A DNA stretch of 64,000 bases, taken from NCBI GenBank assembly GCA_963752225.1, contig CAVVXS010000007.1, positions 1,860,001 through 1,924,000 on the forward strand, read 5' to 3'. This DNA comes from JBBROS01 sp963752225. Lineage in GTDB: Bacteria; Pseudomonadota; Alphaproteobacteria; Acetobacterales; Acetobacteraceae. The notes beneath the pieces are model-generated. The model was not told the DNA's origin. It saw nothing but the letters and a program-made list of their open reading frames with translations, and did not search any database. The translations under genes were made by a program, and so were the position numbers. Position 1 is the first letter of the stretch, and the number at the start of each line of letters is the position of its first letter. Shown one piece after another: positions 36,001 to 46,648 of this stretch.

Positions 36001-36566
36001 TCGGCCCGCACCAAGGCGGCAACCAGCGCCACCGGCCCGGCGTCGGCCCGCGCCAGCACGTCTTCCCGCGCCGCCTGCATCTCCGCCTCGGCCTCGACCT
36101 CCTCGACCAGTTGGAAATGCGGGCTGATCGCCGCTTCCAGCGGGAAGCGGCGCAGCAGCCCCTGGCAGAAGGCGTGGATGGTGCCGATGCGCATGCCGCC
36201 GGGCAGGTCGAGCACCTCGGCGAACAGGGCCCGGGCCGCTTGCCGGACCGCGTCGGTCGGCAGCACCTCCAGCTCGACCAGCGCCGCGTCGAGCGCCGGG
36301 TCATCGAGCGTGACCCAGCGGCCCAGCCGATGCTGCAGCCGCAGCGCCATCTCCGCGGCGGCGGCCTTGGTGAACGTCAGGCACTGGATCCGCGCCGGAT
36401 GCGCCCCGCCCAGCATCAAGCGCAGGATGCGGTCGGTCAGCAGCTTGGTCTTGCCCGAGCCGGCGGAGGCCTCGACGAAGGCCGAGACGGCGGGGTCGGA
36501 CGCCTGCGACTGCTCCTCGATGGCGCGGGCGCGCGGGGCGAGGCGGTCGAGCACGGTGTCCATCAT
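33093..36566 (-). CDS. addA: Double-strand break repair helicase-nuclease AddA
   Basis: A 1157-residue UvrD-like helicase and nuclease. It works with AddB to process DNA ends for RecA. It has Walker A VEASAGSGKTKLLTDR (~31), motif Ia CLTFTKAAAAEMALR, GTIHAFCQGLLRRF, Walker B HLLLDEVQDTAPEQW, FFAVGDPKQSIYSFQGA, VMTAHGAKGLQAP and YVALTRAEDRL. The C-terminal RecB-type nuclease shows GTAVHELLQHL, VVLADFKTGR and LAAYRAVLRRL. The first ATG (36566) overlaps the addB stop; a second ATG follows immediately. The frame stays open far upstream, but that is a shadow of addB, not a fusion. Confidence 0.95.
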   Translation of the reverse strand: MMDTVLDRLAPRARAIEEQSQASDPAVSAFVEASAGSGKTKLLTDRILRLMLGGAHPARIQCLTFTKAAAAEMALRLQHRLGRWVTLDDPALDAALVELEVLPTDAVRQAARALFAEVLDLPGGMRIGTIHAFCQGLLRRFPLEAAISPHFQLVEEVEAEAEMQAAREDVLARADAGPVALVAALVRADDFADVVQALQADRARLAPLMAVPADRRESLVWQAARCTAASEAEVLADAVAWSAEEDVHAALWRIAEEGSPGARDRAGQMLAWLGLPPADRQACWTDWLGEFQGAQNKARSFGSFPNEKLHKAQSWIRTTLEAEQARVIAVEDRRRAVRCAEATAALLRLVAPALDAYAAQKQRSGLLDYGDLIGRAERLLEDPGAAWVLYKLDGGIDHLLLDEVQDTAPEQWRIAHRLTEEFFAGLGTREGDRRTFFAVGDPKQSIYSFQGADPAEFTRSRAQMSGRVAGSGQVWRDVTLDVSFRSTAPVLGLVDAVFADAAASDGVADGAELRHYPDRAGAAGRVELWPLAPAPATEPPGNWLVPEVNLGLTSAPQLLADGIAAHVAGLLAAGDELISQGRPLEAGDILILVRRRNAFSTALVRALKARGVPVAGLDRLKLTEQAAVQDLLAACDAVLLPDDQLSVAAVLTSPLGGLSDDSLMDLALGREASLWTTLQRRAEERPDWAAAWRFLSALAHRADYVTPHALLAEALGPLGGRARLLARLGAEAAEPIDELLNAALAYTRLHPPGLQGFVHWMRRSGAEVKREAGGAGSAVRVMTAHGAKGLQAPLVILPDTTGLPPPERTGLAWCAAGDVAVPLWAPRSELRGPAWSEAAGRADALRMREYNRLLYVALTRAEDRLIVCGWQSGQRPPAETSWYEAVRRGFERTGAEAVPFTGGWGGEMLVRSSSQVDAPRPHAASTAAPAAALPHWAGRPGDWTPAPLPDEPALPRPLAPSRPTGAFFGPVPAASSPLAAASGPRFARGTAVHELLQHLPALPAGEREAAGQAWLGQSGLDGPARADVLRQVMAVLVRPELAPLFGPAGRAEQPLSGLVGDHVVSGVVDRMAVLPDRVVLADFKTGRTAPAEAGATPVRYLRQLAAYRAVLRRLFPGRPVQCWLVWTEDAAATELPDHLLDAHSPGVAGAWSGTESA

Positions 36567-39508
36567 TCGTCCCCTGTCGCCGACCACTCGGCCACGCGGG
36601 CGAGCTGCGCGTAGTCGGTGAAGCGCGGCGCGGCGCCGGGATGCGGCTGCGACAGATAGGGCTGGGCGGGATCGTCGAACCGCGCGACCAGCTCGGCGAA
36701 GCGCGCGCCGGCTTCCGCCGCTTGGGCCGCGGTCGCGTCGGGCGAGCCCTTGAACAGGGTGGTTTCCTCGCCGGGCACGAAGCCGCCGGTCAGGCGCCAA
36801 TAGGTCAGCTCCGCCGCCTCGCCGCGCCGTTCCTCGCCGAACCCGCCGGCCGCCGCCATCGCCGCCTCCAACGGCAGTTGCGGCGCATACCCGGCCTCGA
36901 CCGCGCGCCCGGTCGGCACGACGCCGGTCTTGTAGTCGAGTATGGCGAGCCGCCCGTCCGGACGGAGCTCGATCCGGTCGGCCCTGGCGTTGAGGGTGAA
37001 GTCGAGGCCGGGCAGCGCCCAGCTCCCCTTCACTTCCACCGTCACCTCGGCCGCCCGCGCCACCTGCCGGTCGGCTTCCCGGGCAGCGACCCAGTCGGCG
37101 ATGCGCATCAGGCGGGGCCGCCACCAGGCGACCAGCGCCGGCCGCAGCGGCCTGCCCTCCAGCGCTTCGGCCATCGCCGCGCGCAGCCGGGCCGCGGCGT
37201 CGGCGGGGTAGGGCGCCGGCAAGGCGCGCACCCAGGCGGCGATCGCGCCATGCACCAGGTTGCCGAAATCGGCGTTCTCCACCGCCTGCTCGAGCGGCTC
37301 CAGCGCCTTCAGCCCCAGCACGTGCCGCGCATACAAGCCATACGGGTCGCGCAGCCAGGTCTCGACCTCGGTGACGCCGAGTTGGCGCGGGCGGCTGGCC
37401 AGCGGCGGGCGCGGCTGCGGCGGCCGTACCGGCGCCGGCGCCCCGTCGGGATGGTCGAGCTGGCGCGCCCAGTCGGCCGCCGGGCTGCGCGGCAGCGCCG
37501 TGCCGTGCCCGGCCAGGAACGCTTCCAGCCGCACCACCCAGCGGGCCGGCACCGCGGGCGCGCCATCGCGGCGACGCGGGCAGGACAGCACCACACGCGG
37601 CGCCGCCGAGGCCAGTTGGGAGAAGTCGTGCGCCATCTGGCCCACGGCCTGCTCGGGCGAGGCGAGGCCGGCGTCGCGGCGCATCGGCCGGCTCATCCAC
37701 GGTCCGGGGTCGGCAGCGGGCGGCCACACCGCCTCGGCCAGGCTGCCGAGCACCAGCACGTCGAAGGCTTGCAGCCGCGCTTCGAGCAAGCCGAGAATCG
37801 CCACCCGCGGATGCTCGGTGCCGTGCCGCCCACGCAACGCCCGCCGGGTGCGCACCACGGCCCCTTGCAGGCTGGCGTCGAGCAGCCCCGGCAAGGTCCG
37901 CACCGGCTGCGGCGGGATCATCGGCAAGGCCGCCACCAGCGCGGCTAGGTGCGTGGCGAGCGCCTCGCCCTCCTCGAGCGCCCATAGCCGGGCGGCGCCG
38001 GGCCGCTCGGCGGTGGCAGCGGCGGCTTCGCCGGCTTCGATCAGCGCCCGCAAGGCGGCATCCGGGGCCACGTCGCCCGCCGCCGCGACCGCCAGCAGCG
38101 GCGCCAGGCACGCCTCGATGCGGTCCACGAACGCGGCCAGGTCCTCGGCATCGGCCTTGGCCCGCACCGCCGCGCGCAGCCCGGCGATGCCAGGCGGCGG
38201 CGCCGGCCCGCGCAACACCCGCCGCTCGAGCCAGCGTGACCGGGCCCGGCACTCGGCCGGCCGCAGCCCGAACGAAGCCAGCGGGTGCTTCAGCACCGAC
38301 AACAAGGCGACCGGCGCGAACCCGTCGGCCACCGCGCGGGCCAGCAGCCGCAGAAAGGCGCCCGGCGGCGTTTCCGCCAGCGGTTCGCCGGCGCTGTCGT
38401 CCACCACCACGCCGAACCGCCCCAGCTCGGCCGCGACCCGCGCCGCCAGCGAGCGGTCCGGCGTCACCAGCGCCGCCCGCGCGTGCCGCGTTTCCAGCGC
38501 CTCGCGCAGCACCAGCGCGATCGCCACCGCCTCCTCCTGCCCGTCCGCCGCCTCGAGCCGCTCCAGGCCCCGCACCTCGGCGGCGAACGGCTCGCGCCAG
38601 GTGCCCAGCGCCCGCGCCGGCAGCAAGGCACGCCGCACCAGCTCGCCCCGCCCGTCGAGCGGGTCGGGCGCGTCCGCGAGACGGTGCGGGAACGGCCGGA
38701 CGTCGCCGCGGGTCGCGCCGAGCAGGCCGAGCAGCCCGCGCAGCCCGGCTTGCGGATGGCTGTCCTCGAGATGGTCCCAGTGCTCGTCGTGCATGGCGTG
38801 GTCCAACCCGGGCAGCACGATCGCACCCTGCGGCAGCCGGGCCACCACGCGCATCAGCGCGGCCGCCGCGCGGTTGCCGCCCGGCATTCCGGCCACCACG
38901 ACGGGATAATCCGGCGGCGCCCGTTCCCACGCCGACGCTTGCGCGTCCAGCAGGCGAACGCCGCGGGCGGCCGCGTCGATCTTGCCGGCGGCGGCCAGGA
39001 AACCGGGCCAATGCGCGGTCACGATCTGCAGGAAAGTCAGCGTGTCGGCCCAGTGCGCGGCGTAGTCGGCCGCCACCAGGCGGGGCAGCGCCTCGGCCAG
39101 GTCGACCCCTTCGCGATGCGCCTCGTCCAGCAGCCGGGCCAGCTCAGCCGCGAGCAGCCAGGCGCGATCCGCGGTGGCCGGCGCGCCATGCCGCCCTTCC
39201 AGCGCCATCACCAGCCGGGTCAGGGCCGCGAGCCGCTCCGCGTCGCCCACCGCGGGCGGCAGGCCGAGCGCCCCGGCCAGCGTGAGCGGCGCCTCGTCCA
39301 AGGCGCCGATGGCGCCGATGCGCGGCAGCAGCAGCGGCTTGCCCTCGGCGGCCGCCAGGAAGGTTTCCGTCAGGGCCCGCGCCGCCCGCCGGGTCGGCAC
39401 GAGGAACAAACCGTCGGCGCAGCGCAGCGGGTCGTCGCTGCGCGCCAGCCACCACGCGGCCAGGGTCGGCAGGAACGGGACGCCCGGCTGGATCGTGTAC
39501 AGGTTCAA
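36563..39508 (-). CDS. addB: Double-strand break repair protein AddB
   Basis: A 981-residue partner of AddA. The N-terminal helicase-like domain begins NLYTIQPGVPFLPTLA and carries LFLVPTRRAARALTETF. As in other alphaproteobacterial AddB proteins, no canonical Walker A is seen. Later landmarks are HARAALVTPDRSLAARV, VLGSLAEAVWP and, in the C-terminal RecB-like nuclease, LAILDYKTGVVPTGR with PQLPLEAAM. The nuclease lysine and aspartate are intact. The start is TTG 39508, overlapping the tsaE stop (TTGA). Confidence 0.94.
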   Translation of the reverse strand: MNLYTIQPGVPFLPTLAAWWLARSDDPLRCADGLFLVPTRRAARALTETFLAAAEGKPLLLPRIGAIGALDEAPLTLAGALGLPPAVGDAERLAALTRLVMALEGRHGAPATADRAWLLAAELARLLDEAHREGVDLAEALPRLVAADYAAHWADTLTFLQIVTAHWPGFLAAAGKIDAAARGVRLLDAQASAWERAPPDYPVVVAGMPGGNRAAAALMRVVARLPQGAIVLPGLDHAMHDEHWDHLEDSHPQAGLRGLLGLLGATRGDVRPFPHRLADAPDPLDGRGELVRRALLPARALGTWREPFAAEVRGLERLEAADGQEEAVAIALVLREALETRHARAALVTPDRSLAARVAAELGRFGVVVDDSAGEPLAETPPGAFLRLLARAVADGFAPVALLSVLKHPLASFGLRPAECRARSRWLERRVLRGPAPPPGIAGLRAAVRAKADAEDLAAFVDRIEACLAPLLAVAAAGDVAPDAALRALIEAGEAAAATAERPGAARLWALEEGEALATHLAALVAALPMIPPQPVRTLPGLLDASLQGAVVRTRRALRGRHGTEHPRVAILGLLEARLQAFDVLVLGSLAEAVWPPAADPGPWMSRPMRRDAGLASPEQAVGQMAHDFSQLASAAPRVVLSCPRRRDGAPAVPARWVVRLEAFLAGHGTALPRSPAADWARQLDHPDGAPAPVRPPQPRPPLASRPRQLGVTEVETWLRDPYGLYARHVLGLKALEPLEQAVENADFGNLVHGAIAAWVRALPAPYPADAAARLRAAMAEALEGRPLRPALVAWWRPRLMRIADWVAAREADRQVARAAEVTVEVKGSWALPGLDFTLNARADRIELRPDGRLAILDYKTGVVPTGRAVEAGYAPQLPLEAAMAAAGGFGEERRGEAAELTYWRLTGGFVPGEETTLFKGSPDATAAQAAEAGARFAELVARFDDPAQPYLSQPHPGAAPRFTDYAQLARVAEWSATGDE

Positions 39509-39927
39509 AGCCGCGTCTCCCAGCCGGCCAGCACCGCCCGCCGCCCGTTACCCTCGGTCGACAGGGTGACCAGCAGCGCGTCCGCCGGGCGCAGCGCGCC
39601 GAGCCGGTCCGGCCACTCCACCAGCGCGACCTCCGCCTCGTCCCAGCCGAGCTCGGCCAAGTCCGCCGCGCCGTCCAGCCGCCACAGGTCGAAATGCGCC
39701 ACCGGTCCGAGCGGCGAGTCGTAGGTCTGGACCAGCGTGTAGGTCGGGCTCGGCACCTCGAGCTCCGGATCGCCCAGCAGCGCCCGCAGCAGCGCCCGGG
39801 CCAGGGCGCTCTTGCCGGCGCCGAGCGGCCCGTCGAGCAGCACCACGTCGCCACGCCGCAGCAGCCCGGCCAAGCGGCGGCCGAGCGCCTCGGTCGCCGC
39901 CGGGTCGGGCAGGAAGATCTCGCGCAT
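39505..39927 (-). CDS. tsaE: tRNA threonylcarbamoyladenosine ATPase TsaE
   Basis: A 140-residue P-loop ATPase needed with TsaB and TsaD for t6A modification at tRNA position 37. It shows Walker A GPLGAGKSALARALLRAL (~34), SPTYTLVQTYDS, HFDLWRLDGAADLAELGWDE and VEWPDRLG. The start at 39927 (MREIFLPDPAATEALGRRLA) matches family length. It is the first gene of tsaE-addB-addA. In many relatives a phosphotransferase and a nucleotidyltransferase gene lie between tsaE and addB; here the genes overlap directly. Confidence 0.93.
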   Translation of the reverse strand: MREIFLPDPAATEALGRRLAGLLRRGDVVLLDGPLGAGKSALARALLRALLGDPELEVPSPTYTLVQTYDSPLGPVAHFDLWRLDGAADLAELGWDEAEVALVEWPDRLGALRPADALLVTLSTEGNGRRAVLAGWETRL

Positions 39928-40096
39928 CCCCCAGCATGCCAAGCGCCGTCGAGTCCGGAAAGGGAGGGTGAACGGCCGCGCCCCAGGCTGCCCTCCGACA
40001 ATTCCAAACTTGATCCGCGCCGTGGTATGGCTGAATTCGCAGCCACGCGGCTTGGACGCGACCGGAACGCGATGGGGACTGGGGGGAGAGTTCGGC

Positions 40097-41737
40097 TTGC
40101 TGTTCAATTCCTACCAGTTCATTTTCGCCTTTCTGCCGGTCGTGCTGGCAGTCTGCTTCCTGTTGGCGCGGATGTTCGGCGGCGGCGTCGCTCAACTATG
40201 GCTGACGGCGGCGTCGCTCTATTTCTACGCGAGCTGGAACGCCAAGTACCTGCCGCTGCTGCTCGGCTCGATCCTGTTCAATTACGGCATTGCGCGGCTG
40301 CTGGTGCGGACCGGCGACGAAGGCCGGCGCCGCACCCTGCTGCTGACGGCCACCGCCCTCAACCTGGCCCTGCTCGGCTATTACAAGTACACCGACTACT
40401 TCTTCGACACGGTGAACTCGGTCGCGGGCACGCAGTTCTCGTTCGCCGCACTCGCCTTGCCGCTCGGCATCAGCTTCTACACGTTCCAGCAGCTCACTTT
40501 GCTGGTCGACATCAGCCAAGGCACCATCAAGCAGTTCCGCTTCCGCGACTTCCTGCTGTTCGTGACCTTCTTCCCGCACCTCATCGCCGGGCCGATCGTC
40601 CACCACCGCGAGATGATGCCGCAGTTCGAGACGGCCGAGTATCGCGCCCACTGGGACAACCTTGCGGTCGGCCTCACGCTGTTCGTGGTCGGCTTGTTCA
40701 AGAAGGCGGTGCTCGCGGACGGGATCGCGACGCAGGTGATCCCGCTGTTCACCGACGCCGGCACCGGGCAGCCGGTCACGCTGTTCTATGCATGGGGCGC
40801 CGCGGTCGGCTTCGTGCTGCAGATGTACTTCGACTTCTCCGGCTATTCCGAGATGGCGCTGGGCTTGGCGCGGATGGTGGGCATCAAGCTGCCGATGAAC
40901 TTCAACTCGCCGTTGAAGGCGACCAGCATCGTCCAATACTGGGCCTGCTGGCACATCACGCTGACCCGGTTCCTGACCGCCTACATCTACAATCCGCTGG
41001 CCATGGCGATGACGCGGCGCCGCATCGGCGGAGGCAAGCCGGGCCTCAAGGGCGCCAGCACGAAGCCGGGCGCGTTCGTCATGATCACCGCCGTGCCGAC
41101 GGTTGCGACCATGTTCCTGTCGGGGCTATGGCACGGCGCCGGCAACCATTACCTGGTGTTCGGCCTGCTGCATGCCTTCTACCTGGTGGTCGCCCACGCT
41201 TGGCGGCTGTACCGGCCGCGCTTCTGGAAGGACACCGTCAGCTACGAGCGGCTGATGAAGCCGGTCGGCCTCCTGCTGACCTTCGTGGCGGCGACCGTGG
41301 CGCTCACCTACTTCCGCGCCGACAGCGTCGCGATCGGCAACAACGTCGTCGCCGGGATGTTCGGCCTGCACGGTGCCGTGCTGCCGGACGTGATTGCCAA
41401 CCGAATGCCGGACCTTGCCGCCCTGCTCGCCAAGGCCGGCGTCGGCTTCGCAAGCGGTAGCCTGCCGGTGCTGCTGACGTTGTACGGCTGGATGGCGGCG
41501 TTGCTGCTGCTGGCGCTGATCCCGCCCAACATCCTGCAGATCATGCGGCCGTGGGACCCGGCGATCACGCTGCCGGCGCCGTACCTGAAAGACGGCAAGC
41601 TGGCTCCGTTCAGCCGTGCGTTCAGCCGGCTGCAATGGCAGCCGAGCGCCGGCTGGGCGGTTGGCCTGGCCGCGACGAGCGTGCTCGGCATCCTCGCGCT
41701 GAGCCAGGTCAGCGAATTCCTGTATTGGCAGTTCTGA
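40097..41737 (+). CDS. MBOAT family O-acyltransferase (AlgI-like)
   Basis: A 546-residue polytopic membrane protein with around 11-12 hydrophobic spans. It resembles AlgI/DltB-type O-acyltransferases that pass acetyl groups across the membrane to a polysaccharide. Landmarks are LLFNSYQFIFAFLPVVL, LPLGISFYTFQQLTLLVDI, FFPHLIAGPIVHHREMMPQF, MYFDFSGYSEMALGLARMVG and the catalytic histidine in LSGLWHGAGNHYLVFGLLH. The start is TTG 40097, 6 nt after GGGGGAGAG. The next gene codes for an SGNH-like protein and then algD, which fits acetylation of a uronate-containing exopolysaccharide. Confidence 0.88.
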   Translation: MLFNSYQFIFAFLPVVLAVCFLLARMFGGGVAQLWLTAASLYFYASWNAKYLPLLLGSILFNYGIARLLVRTGDEGRRRTLLLTATALNLALLGYYKYTDYFFDTVNSVAGTQFSFAALALPLGISFYTFQQLTLLVDISQGTIKQFRFRDFLLFVTFFPHLIAGPIVHHREMMPQFETAEYRAHWDNLAVGLTLFVVGLFKKAVLADGIATQVIPLFTDAGTGQPVTLFYAWGAAVGFVLQMYFDFSGYSEMALGLARMVGIKLPMNFNSPLKATSIVQYWACWHITLTRFLTAYIYNPLAMAMTRRRIGGGKPGLKGASTKPGAFVMITAVPTVATMFLSGLWHGAGNHYLVFGLLHAFYLVVAHAWRLYRPRFWKDTVSYERLMKPVGLLLTFVAATVALTYFRADSVAIGNNVVAGMFGLHGAVLPDVIANRMPDLAALLAKAGVGFASGSLPVLLTLYGWMAALLLLALIPPNILQIMRPWDPAITLPAPYLKDGKLAPFSRAFSRLQWQPSAGWAVGLAATSVLGILALSQVSEFLYWQF

Positions 41738-41739
41738 CG

Positions 41740-43023
41740 ATGCAGCGCTTCCTCCGCATCTGGCTGCTCGCCCTGTTCGGCTTCGCCGCCGCCGTGCTGG
41801 TGCTGACCGTGGGCGTCGACCCGTACGGCGTGCTCGGCACGCCGCGCATCGCCGGGCTCACGGCCGACAAGCCGGCCGCCGCCGACCGGCCGCGCCTGAC
41901 CAAGCCCTACCTCGTGGAGCGGCAGGACTGGTCCACCCTGGTGCTCGGCGCGTCCAACGCCGACGTCGGCTTCGATCCGCAAAGCCCGGCCTGGCCGGAC
42001 GCCGCACGCCCGGTGTTCAACCTCGCCATCGACGGCAGCGGTCCCGCGACCCAGGCGCGGTTCCTGCAGCACGCGCTGCAAACGCGGCATCCCAAGCACG
42101 TGCTGATCGGCGTCACGCTCGAAGACGCCATGCTGTTTCCCGCCCGGCGCGTTTCGGCGGCGGTGTCGGCGCAGGCCGCCTACGAACCGCGGCTGCGCGT
42201 CGCTGCCGACGGGACGGCCAATGCCGGGTTCGCCCAGGCCCGCCTGGAGGACCTCGCCTTCGCCACCTTCTCGACCCAGGCGTTGGCCGACAGCCTGACG
42301 ACCCTGCTGCGCCAAGGCGACCCCGAACGGACCCGGCAAACCGCGGAGGGCCGCAACAGCGCCGGCAACTTCGCCCGCTGGCTGCGCACCGAGGGCGCCT
42401 ATTCGCTGTTCATGACCAAGGACCGGGAGAAGACGCCGCAGTTGCTGTCCTGGGCGTTCGAGCCGCTCACGACGGTGTCGGGGGTGGCGGACATGATCCG
42501 CGTCAGCCGTGCGCACGGCGCCCGGCCGATTGTGTTCATCATGCCGAGCCATGTCGACCAGCTCGAAATCCTGCGCCAAACCGGGCTGACGCCGTTCTTC
42601 GAAAGCTGGAAGCAGGATCTGGCCCGCACGGTCGAGACGGCCGCCGGGGCCGATCCGGTCACGTTATGGGACTTCTCGGGCTACAGCCCCTACACCACCG
42701 AGGCGCTGCCCGGGCCCGGCGACACGACCCGGTCGCCGCAATGGTTCTGGGAGTTCGTGCATTTCCGGGCGGCGCTCGGCGACCTGATGGTCCGCCGCAT
42801 GCTGGCCGGCGACGGCCCGGCCGATCTCGGCGCCCCGATCACCACCGCCACCCTGCCGGCGCATTTCACCGCCTTTGCCGAGGCGCAGCGGGCGTGGGTC
42901 GCAGCCCATCCCACCGACGTCCGGCGCCTGGCCGCGGTGGTCGACGCCGCTGCACGGTCCGTGTGCGGCGGACCCGTTCAAGCCTGCCCGCGGCCAGGCA
43001 GCCAAGCGACCGCCAGCCGATGA
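41740..43023 (+). CDS. Membrane-anchored SGNH-hydrolase-like protein (AlgJ/AlgX-like role possible)
   Basis: A 427-residue protein with one N-terminal membrane helix (FLRIWLLALFGFAAAVLVLTVG) and a periplasmic part. The block LVLGASNADVGFDP (~67-80) looks like an SGNH-type serine motif, VFNLAIDGSG follows, and a late FWEFVHFRAALGDLMVRRML may carry the catalytic histidine. Such proteins are usual partners of MBOAT acyltransferases and take the acetyl group in the periplasm. It starts 2 bp after the MBOAT stop. Orthology to AlgJ or AlgX is not claimed. Confidence 0.65.
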   Translation: MQRFLRIWLLALFGFAAAVLVLTVGVDPYGVLGTPRIAGLTADKPAAADRPRLTKPYLVERQDWSTLVLGASNADVGFDPQSPAWPDAARPVFNLAIDGSGPATQARFLQHALQTRHPKHVLIGVTLEDAMLFPARRVSAAVSAQAAYEPRLRVAADGTANAGFAQARLEDLAFATFSTQALADSLTTLLRQGDPERTRQTAEGRNSAGNFARWLRTEGAYSLFMTKDREKTPQLLSWAFEPLTTVSGVADMIRVSRAHGARPIVFIMPSHVDQLEILRQTGLTPFFESWKQDLARTVETAAGADPVTLWDFSGYSPYTTEALPGPGDTTRSPQWFWEFVHFRAALGDLMVRRMLAGDGPADLGAPITTATLPAHFTAFAEAQRAWVAAHPTDVRRLAAVVDAAARSVCGGPVQACPRPGSQATASR

Positions 43024-43033
43024 GGTGCACGCC

Positions 43034-44346
<1,313 letters not shown>

Positions 44347-44350
<4 letters not shown>

Positions 44351-45612
44351 CAGTTGCCGCGCGCCTGATGGACGCCAGCCCGCCGGCGGCTGCGGCTAAA
44401 CCCACCCTCCTGTTCATCTCTCCCCGCTTCCTGTTCCCGACCGACGAGGGCGGCAAGATCCGCACCGCCAACATCCTGCGGCAATTGCGCGGCGGCGCGT
44501 TCCGCATCGTGCTCGCCTCGCCCGTCCCGCCCGACGCCGGCCGCAACCGGGCCGCCATCGACGCGGTCTGCGACGCATTCCACCCCTGGCCCGCGACGCC
44601 CGCCGGCACTCTGCGACGCGTGCGGGCGCTGCTCGACCGGCGCCCGGTCTCGGTGGCGACCGACGACACGCCGGCCGGCCGCGCCGCCATCGCCCGCGCC
44701 CTGGACGCGAAGCCCGACGTCGTGCTGGTGGACTTCCCGCATGCCGCCGTGCTCGCACCCGACACCATTCCGGCCGCATCCGTGTGCTTCACCCACAACG
44801 TCGAGGCCGAGATCTACGAGCGCCACGCGCGGGTCGCGACCGGGCCGATGCGGTGGCTGTGGCCGGGCCAGGCGCGCAAGATGCAGCGCTTCGAGGGCGA
44901 CACGCTGCGCCGCTTCGACCGCGTGATCGCGGTATCCCGGCGGGACGCCGCCGCGCTGCAGGCCCGCTTCGCCCTGCCGCGGGTGGACCCGATCGACACC
45001 GGCGTGGACCTCGTCTTCTTTCAGCCGACCCCCCCGCCGCCGCAGCCGGCGCCCGACGCCGGCACGATCGTGTTCACCGGCGTGATGGACAGCCCGGCCA
45101 ACATCGAGGGCATCCGGTTCCTGCTCGACCGCGTTTGGCCCGGCCTCGTTGCCGCACGCCCGGCCGTCCGCTTGCTGGTCGTCGGCCGCAACCCGCCCGA
45201 GAGCCTGGTGCGCGCCGCCCCGCCCGGCGTGCGCTTCACCGGCACCGTGGACGACATCCGCCCCCACGTCGCGACCGCCCACCTGGCGGTGATCCCGCTC
45301 AACGTCGGCAGCGGCACGCGGATCAAGGCCTTCGAGGCGATGGCGATGGGCCGTCCGGTGGTCTCGACCACGATCGGCGTCGAAGGCCTCGACGTCGTGC
45401 CCGGCGAACATCTGCTCGTCGCCGACGACGCGGCGCCGTTCACCGCTGCCGTGCTCCGCCTGCTCGACGACGCCCGGCTTCGCGCCGAGCTGTCCGCCAA
45501 TGCCCGAATGTTGATCGAGCAGAAGTTCTCCTGGGCCCACGTCGCCCGGCAGCTGGAAGCCGTCTGCCTGGACGCGCTTGCCGCCCGGCCAAGCTTGCGC
45601 GGAGACGAATAA
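44347..45612 (+). CDS. GT4-type glycosyltransferase
   Basis: A 421-residue GT-B glycosyltransferase. The N-terminal acceptor domain starts LLFISPRFLFPTDEGGKIRTANILRQL and includes CFTHNVEAEIYERHAR and RFDRVIAVSRRDAAAL. The C-terminal donor domain has GVMDSPANIEGIRFLLDRVWP, RLLVVGRNP and the E-x7-E type segment GTRIKAFEAMAMGRPVVSTTIGVEGLD. It resembles sugar transferases of exopolysaccharide and PEP-CTERM-linked loci. The GTG start overlaps the algD stop (GTGA), so it probably works on the same polymer. The sugar specificity is unknown. Confidence 0.82.
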
Positions 45613-45628
45613 CCGCTAGGTAACGCCC

Positions 45629-46648
45629 ATGCCGGAGCAGATCGAGACCGACGTCGCCATCATCGGGGCGGGGCCCGTGGGCCTGTTTGCCGCGTTCGAG
45701 TGCGGGATGCTCAAGCTCCGGAGCGTACTGGTGGATGCGCTGAGCGAGGTCGGCGGCCAATGCGCGGCGCTTTACCCGGAAAAGCCGATCTACGACATTC
45801 CCGCCCATCCGGCGATCGCCGCCGGACACCTGATCGGCAACCTCGAGGCACAGATCGCGCCGTTCGAGGTGCCGCGCCTGCTGGGGCGCCGGGTGGACCG
45901 CCTTTCGGGCGGTGTCGGCGCCTTCACGCTCGGCACCGACCGGGGCGACACGGTCCGCTGCAAGGCGGTGATCCTCGCCGCGGGCGCCGGCGCGTTCGGC
46001 CCCAACCGCCCGCCGCTGGCCGGTCTGCACGCCTTCGAGGAAACCGGCGGCGTGCAATACCTGGTCAAGCGGCGCGAGGATTTTCGCGGCCGCCGGGTCG
46101 TGATCGCGGGCGGCGGCGACAGCGCGGTGGACTGGGCGCTGTCGCTGAAGGAGGTCGCCGCACGGGTGTTCGTCGTGCACCGCCGGGCCAAGTTCCGCGC
46201 CGCGCCGGAGACGGCGGCACAGCTCGACGCCGCCGCCGGCCGGGGCGAGCTGGAGCTGGTCATTCCCTACCAGCTGCACGCGCTGCATGGCGCGGATGGC
46301 GCGCTCGATGCGGTCGAGGTCGCGCATCTCGACGGCAGCACCCGGCGGCTCGAAGCCGATTGCCTGCTGCCGTTCTTTGGCCTGTCCATGGATCTCGGCC
46401 CGATCGCCGGCTGGGGCCTCGACCTGCAGCACATGCACGTGCAGGTCACGCCGGCGACCTGCGAAACCAGCACGCCGGGCGTGTTCGCCATCGGCGACGT
46501 CGCCACCTACCCCGGCAAGCTCAAGCTGATCCTGCAGGGGTTTTCGGAGGGCGCCATGGCCGCGCACGCCATCCACCCGATCATCAACCCCGGCGTCGCG
46601 CTGCACTTCGAATACAGCACCAGCAAAGGCGTGCCCGCGGCCGCTTGA
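45629..46648 (+). CDS. Ferredoxin/flavodoxin-NADP(+) reductase, TrxR-like type
   Basis: A 339-residue flavoprotein related to thioredoxin reductase but without the CxxC redox pair, as in the second class of ferredoxin-NADP reductases. It has the FAD loop VAIIGAGPVGLFAAFE, VGGQCAALYPEKPIYDIPAHP (a hallmark of this class), the NADPH loop VVIAGGGDSAVDWALSL with VHRRAKFRAAP, and GVFAIGDVATYPGKLKLILQGF. It starts 16 bp after the glycosyltransferase and shares a base with the ABC ATPase start. The metabolic link to its neighbours is unclear. Confidence 0.88.
   Translation: MPEQIETDVAIIGAGPVGLFAAFECGMLKLRSVLVDALSEVGGQCAALYPEKPIYDIPAHPAIAAGHLIGNLEAQIAPFEVPRLLGRRVDRLSGGVGAFTLGTDRGDTVRCKAVILAAGAGAFGPNRPPLAGLHAFEETGGVQYLVKRREDFRGRRVVIAGGGDSAVDWALSLKEVAARVFVVHRRAKFRAAPETAAQLDAAAGRGELELVIPYQLHALHGADGALDAVEVAHLDGSTRRLEADCLLPFFGLSMDLGPIAGWGLDLQHMHVQVTPATCETSTPGVFAIGDVATYPGKLKLILQGFSEGAMAAHAIHPIINPGVALHFEYSTSKGVPAAA

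Noticed and set aside
33093..39011. A single minus-strand reading frame of almost 2000 codons that looks like an AddA fusion protein
   Set aside because: The first ~810 codons are an out-of-frame shadow of addB. The real addA starts at the ATG overlapping the addB stop, and both proteins match their families separately.
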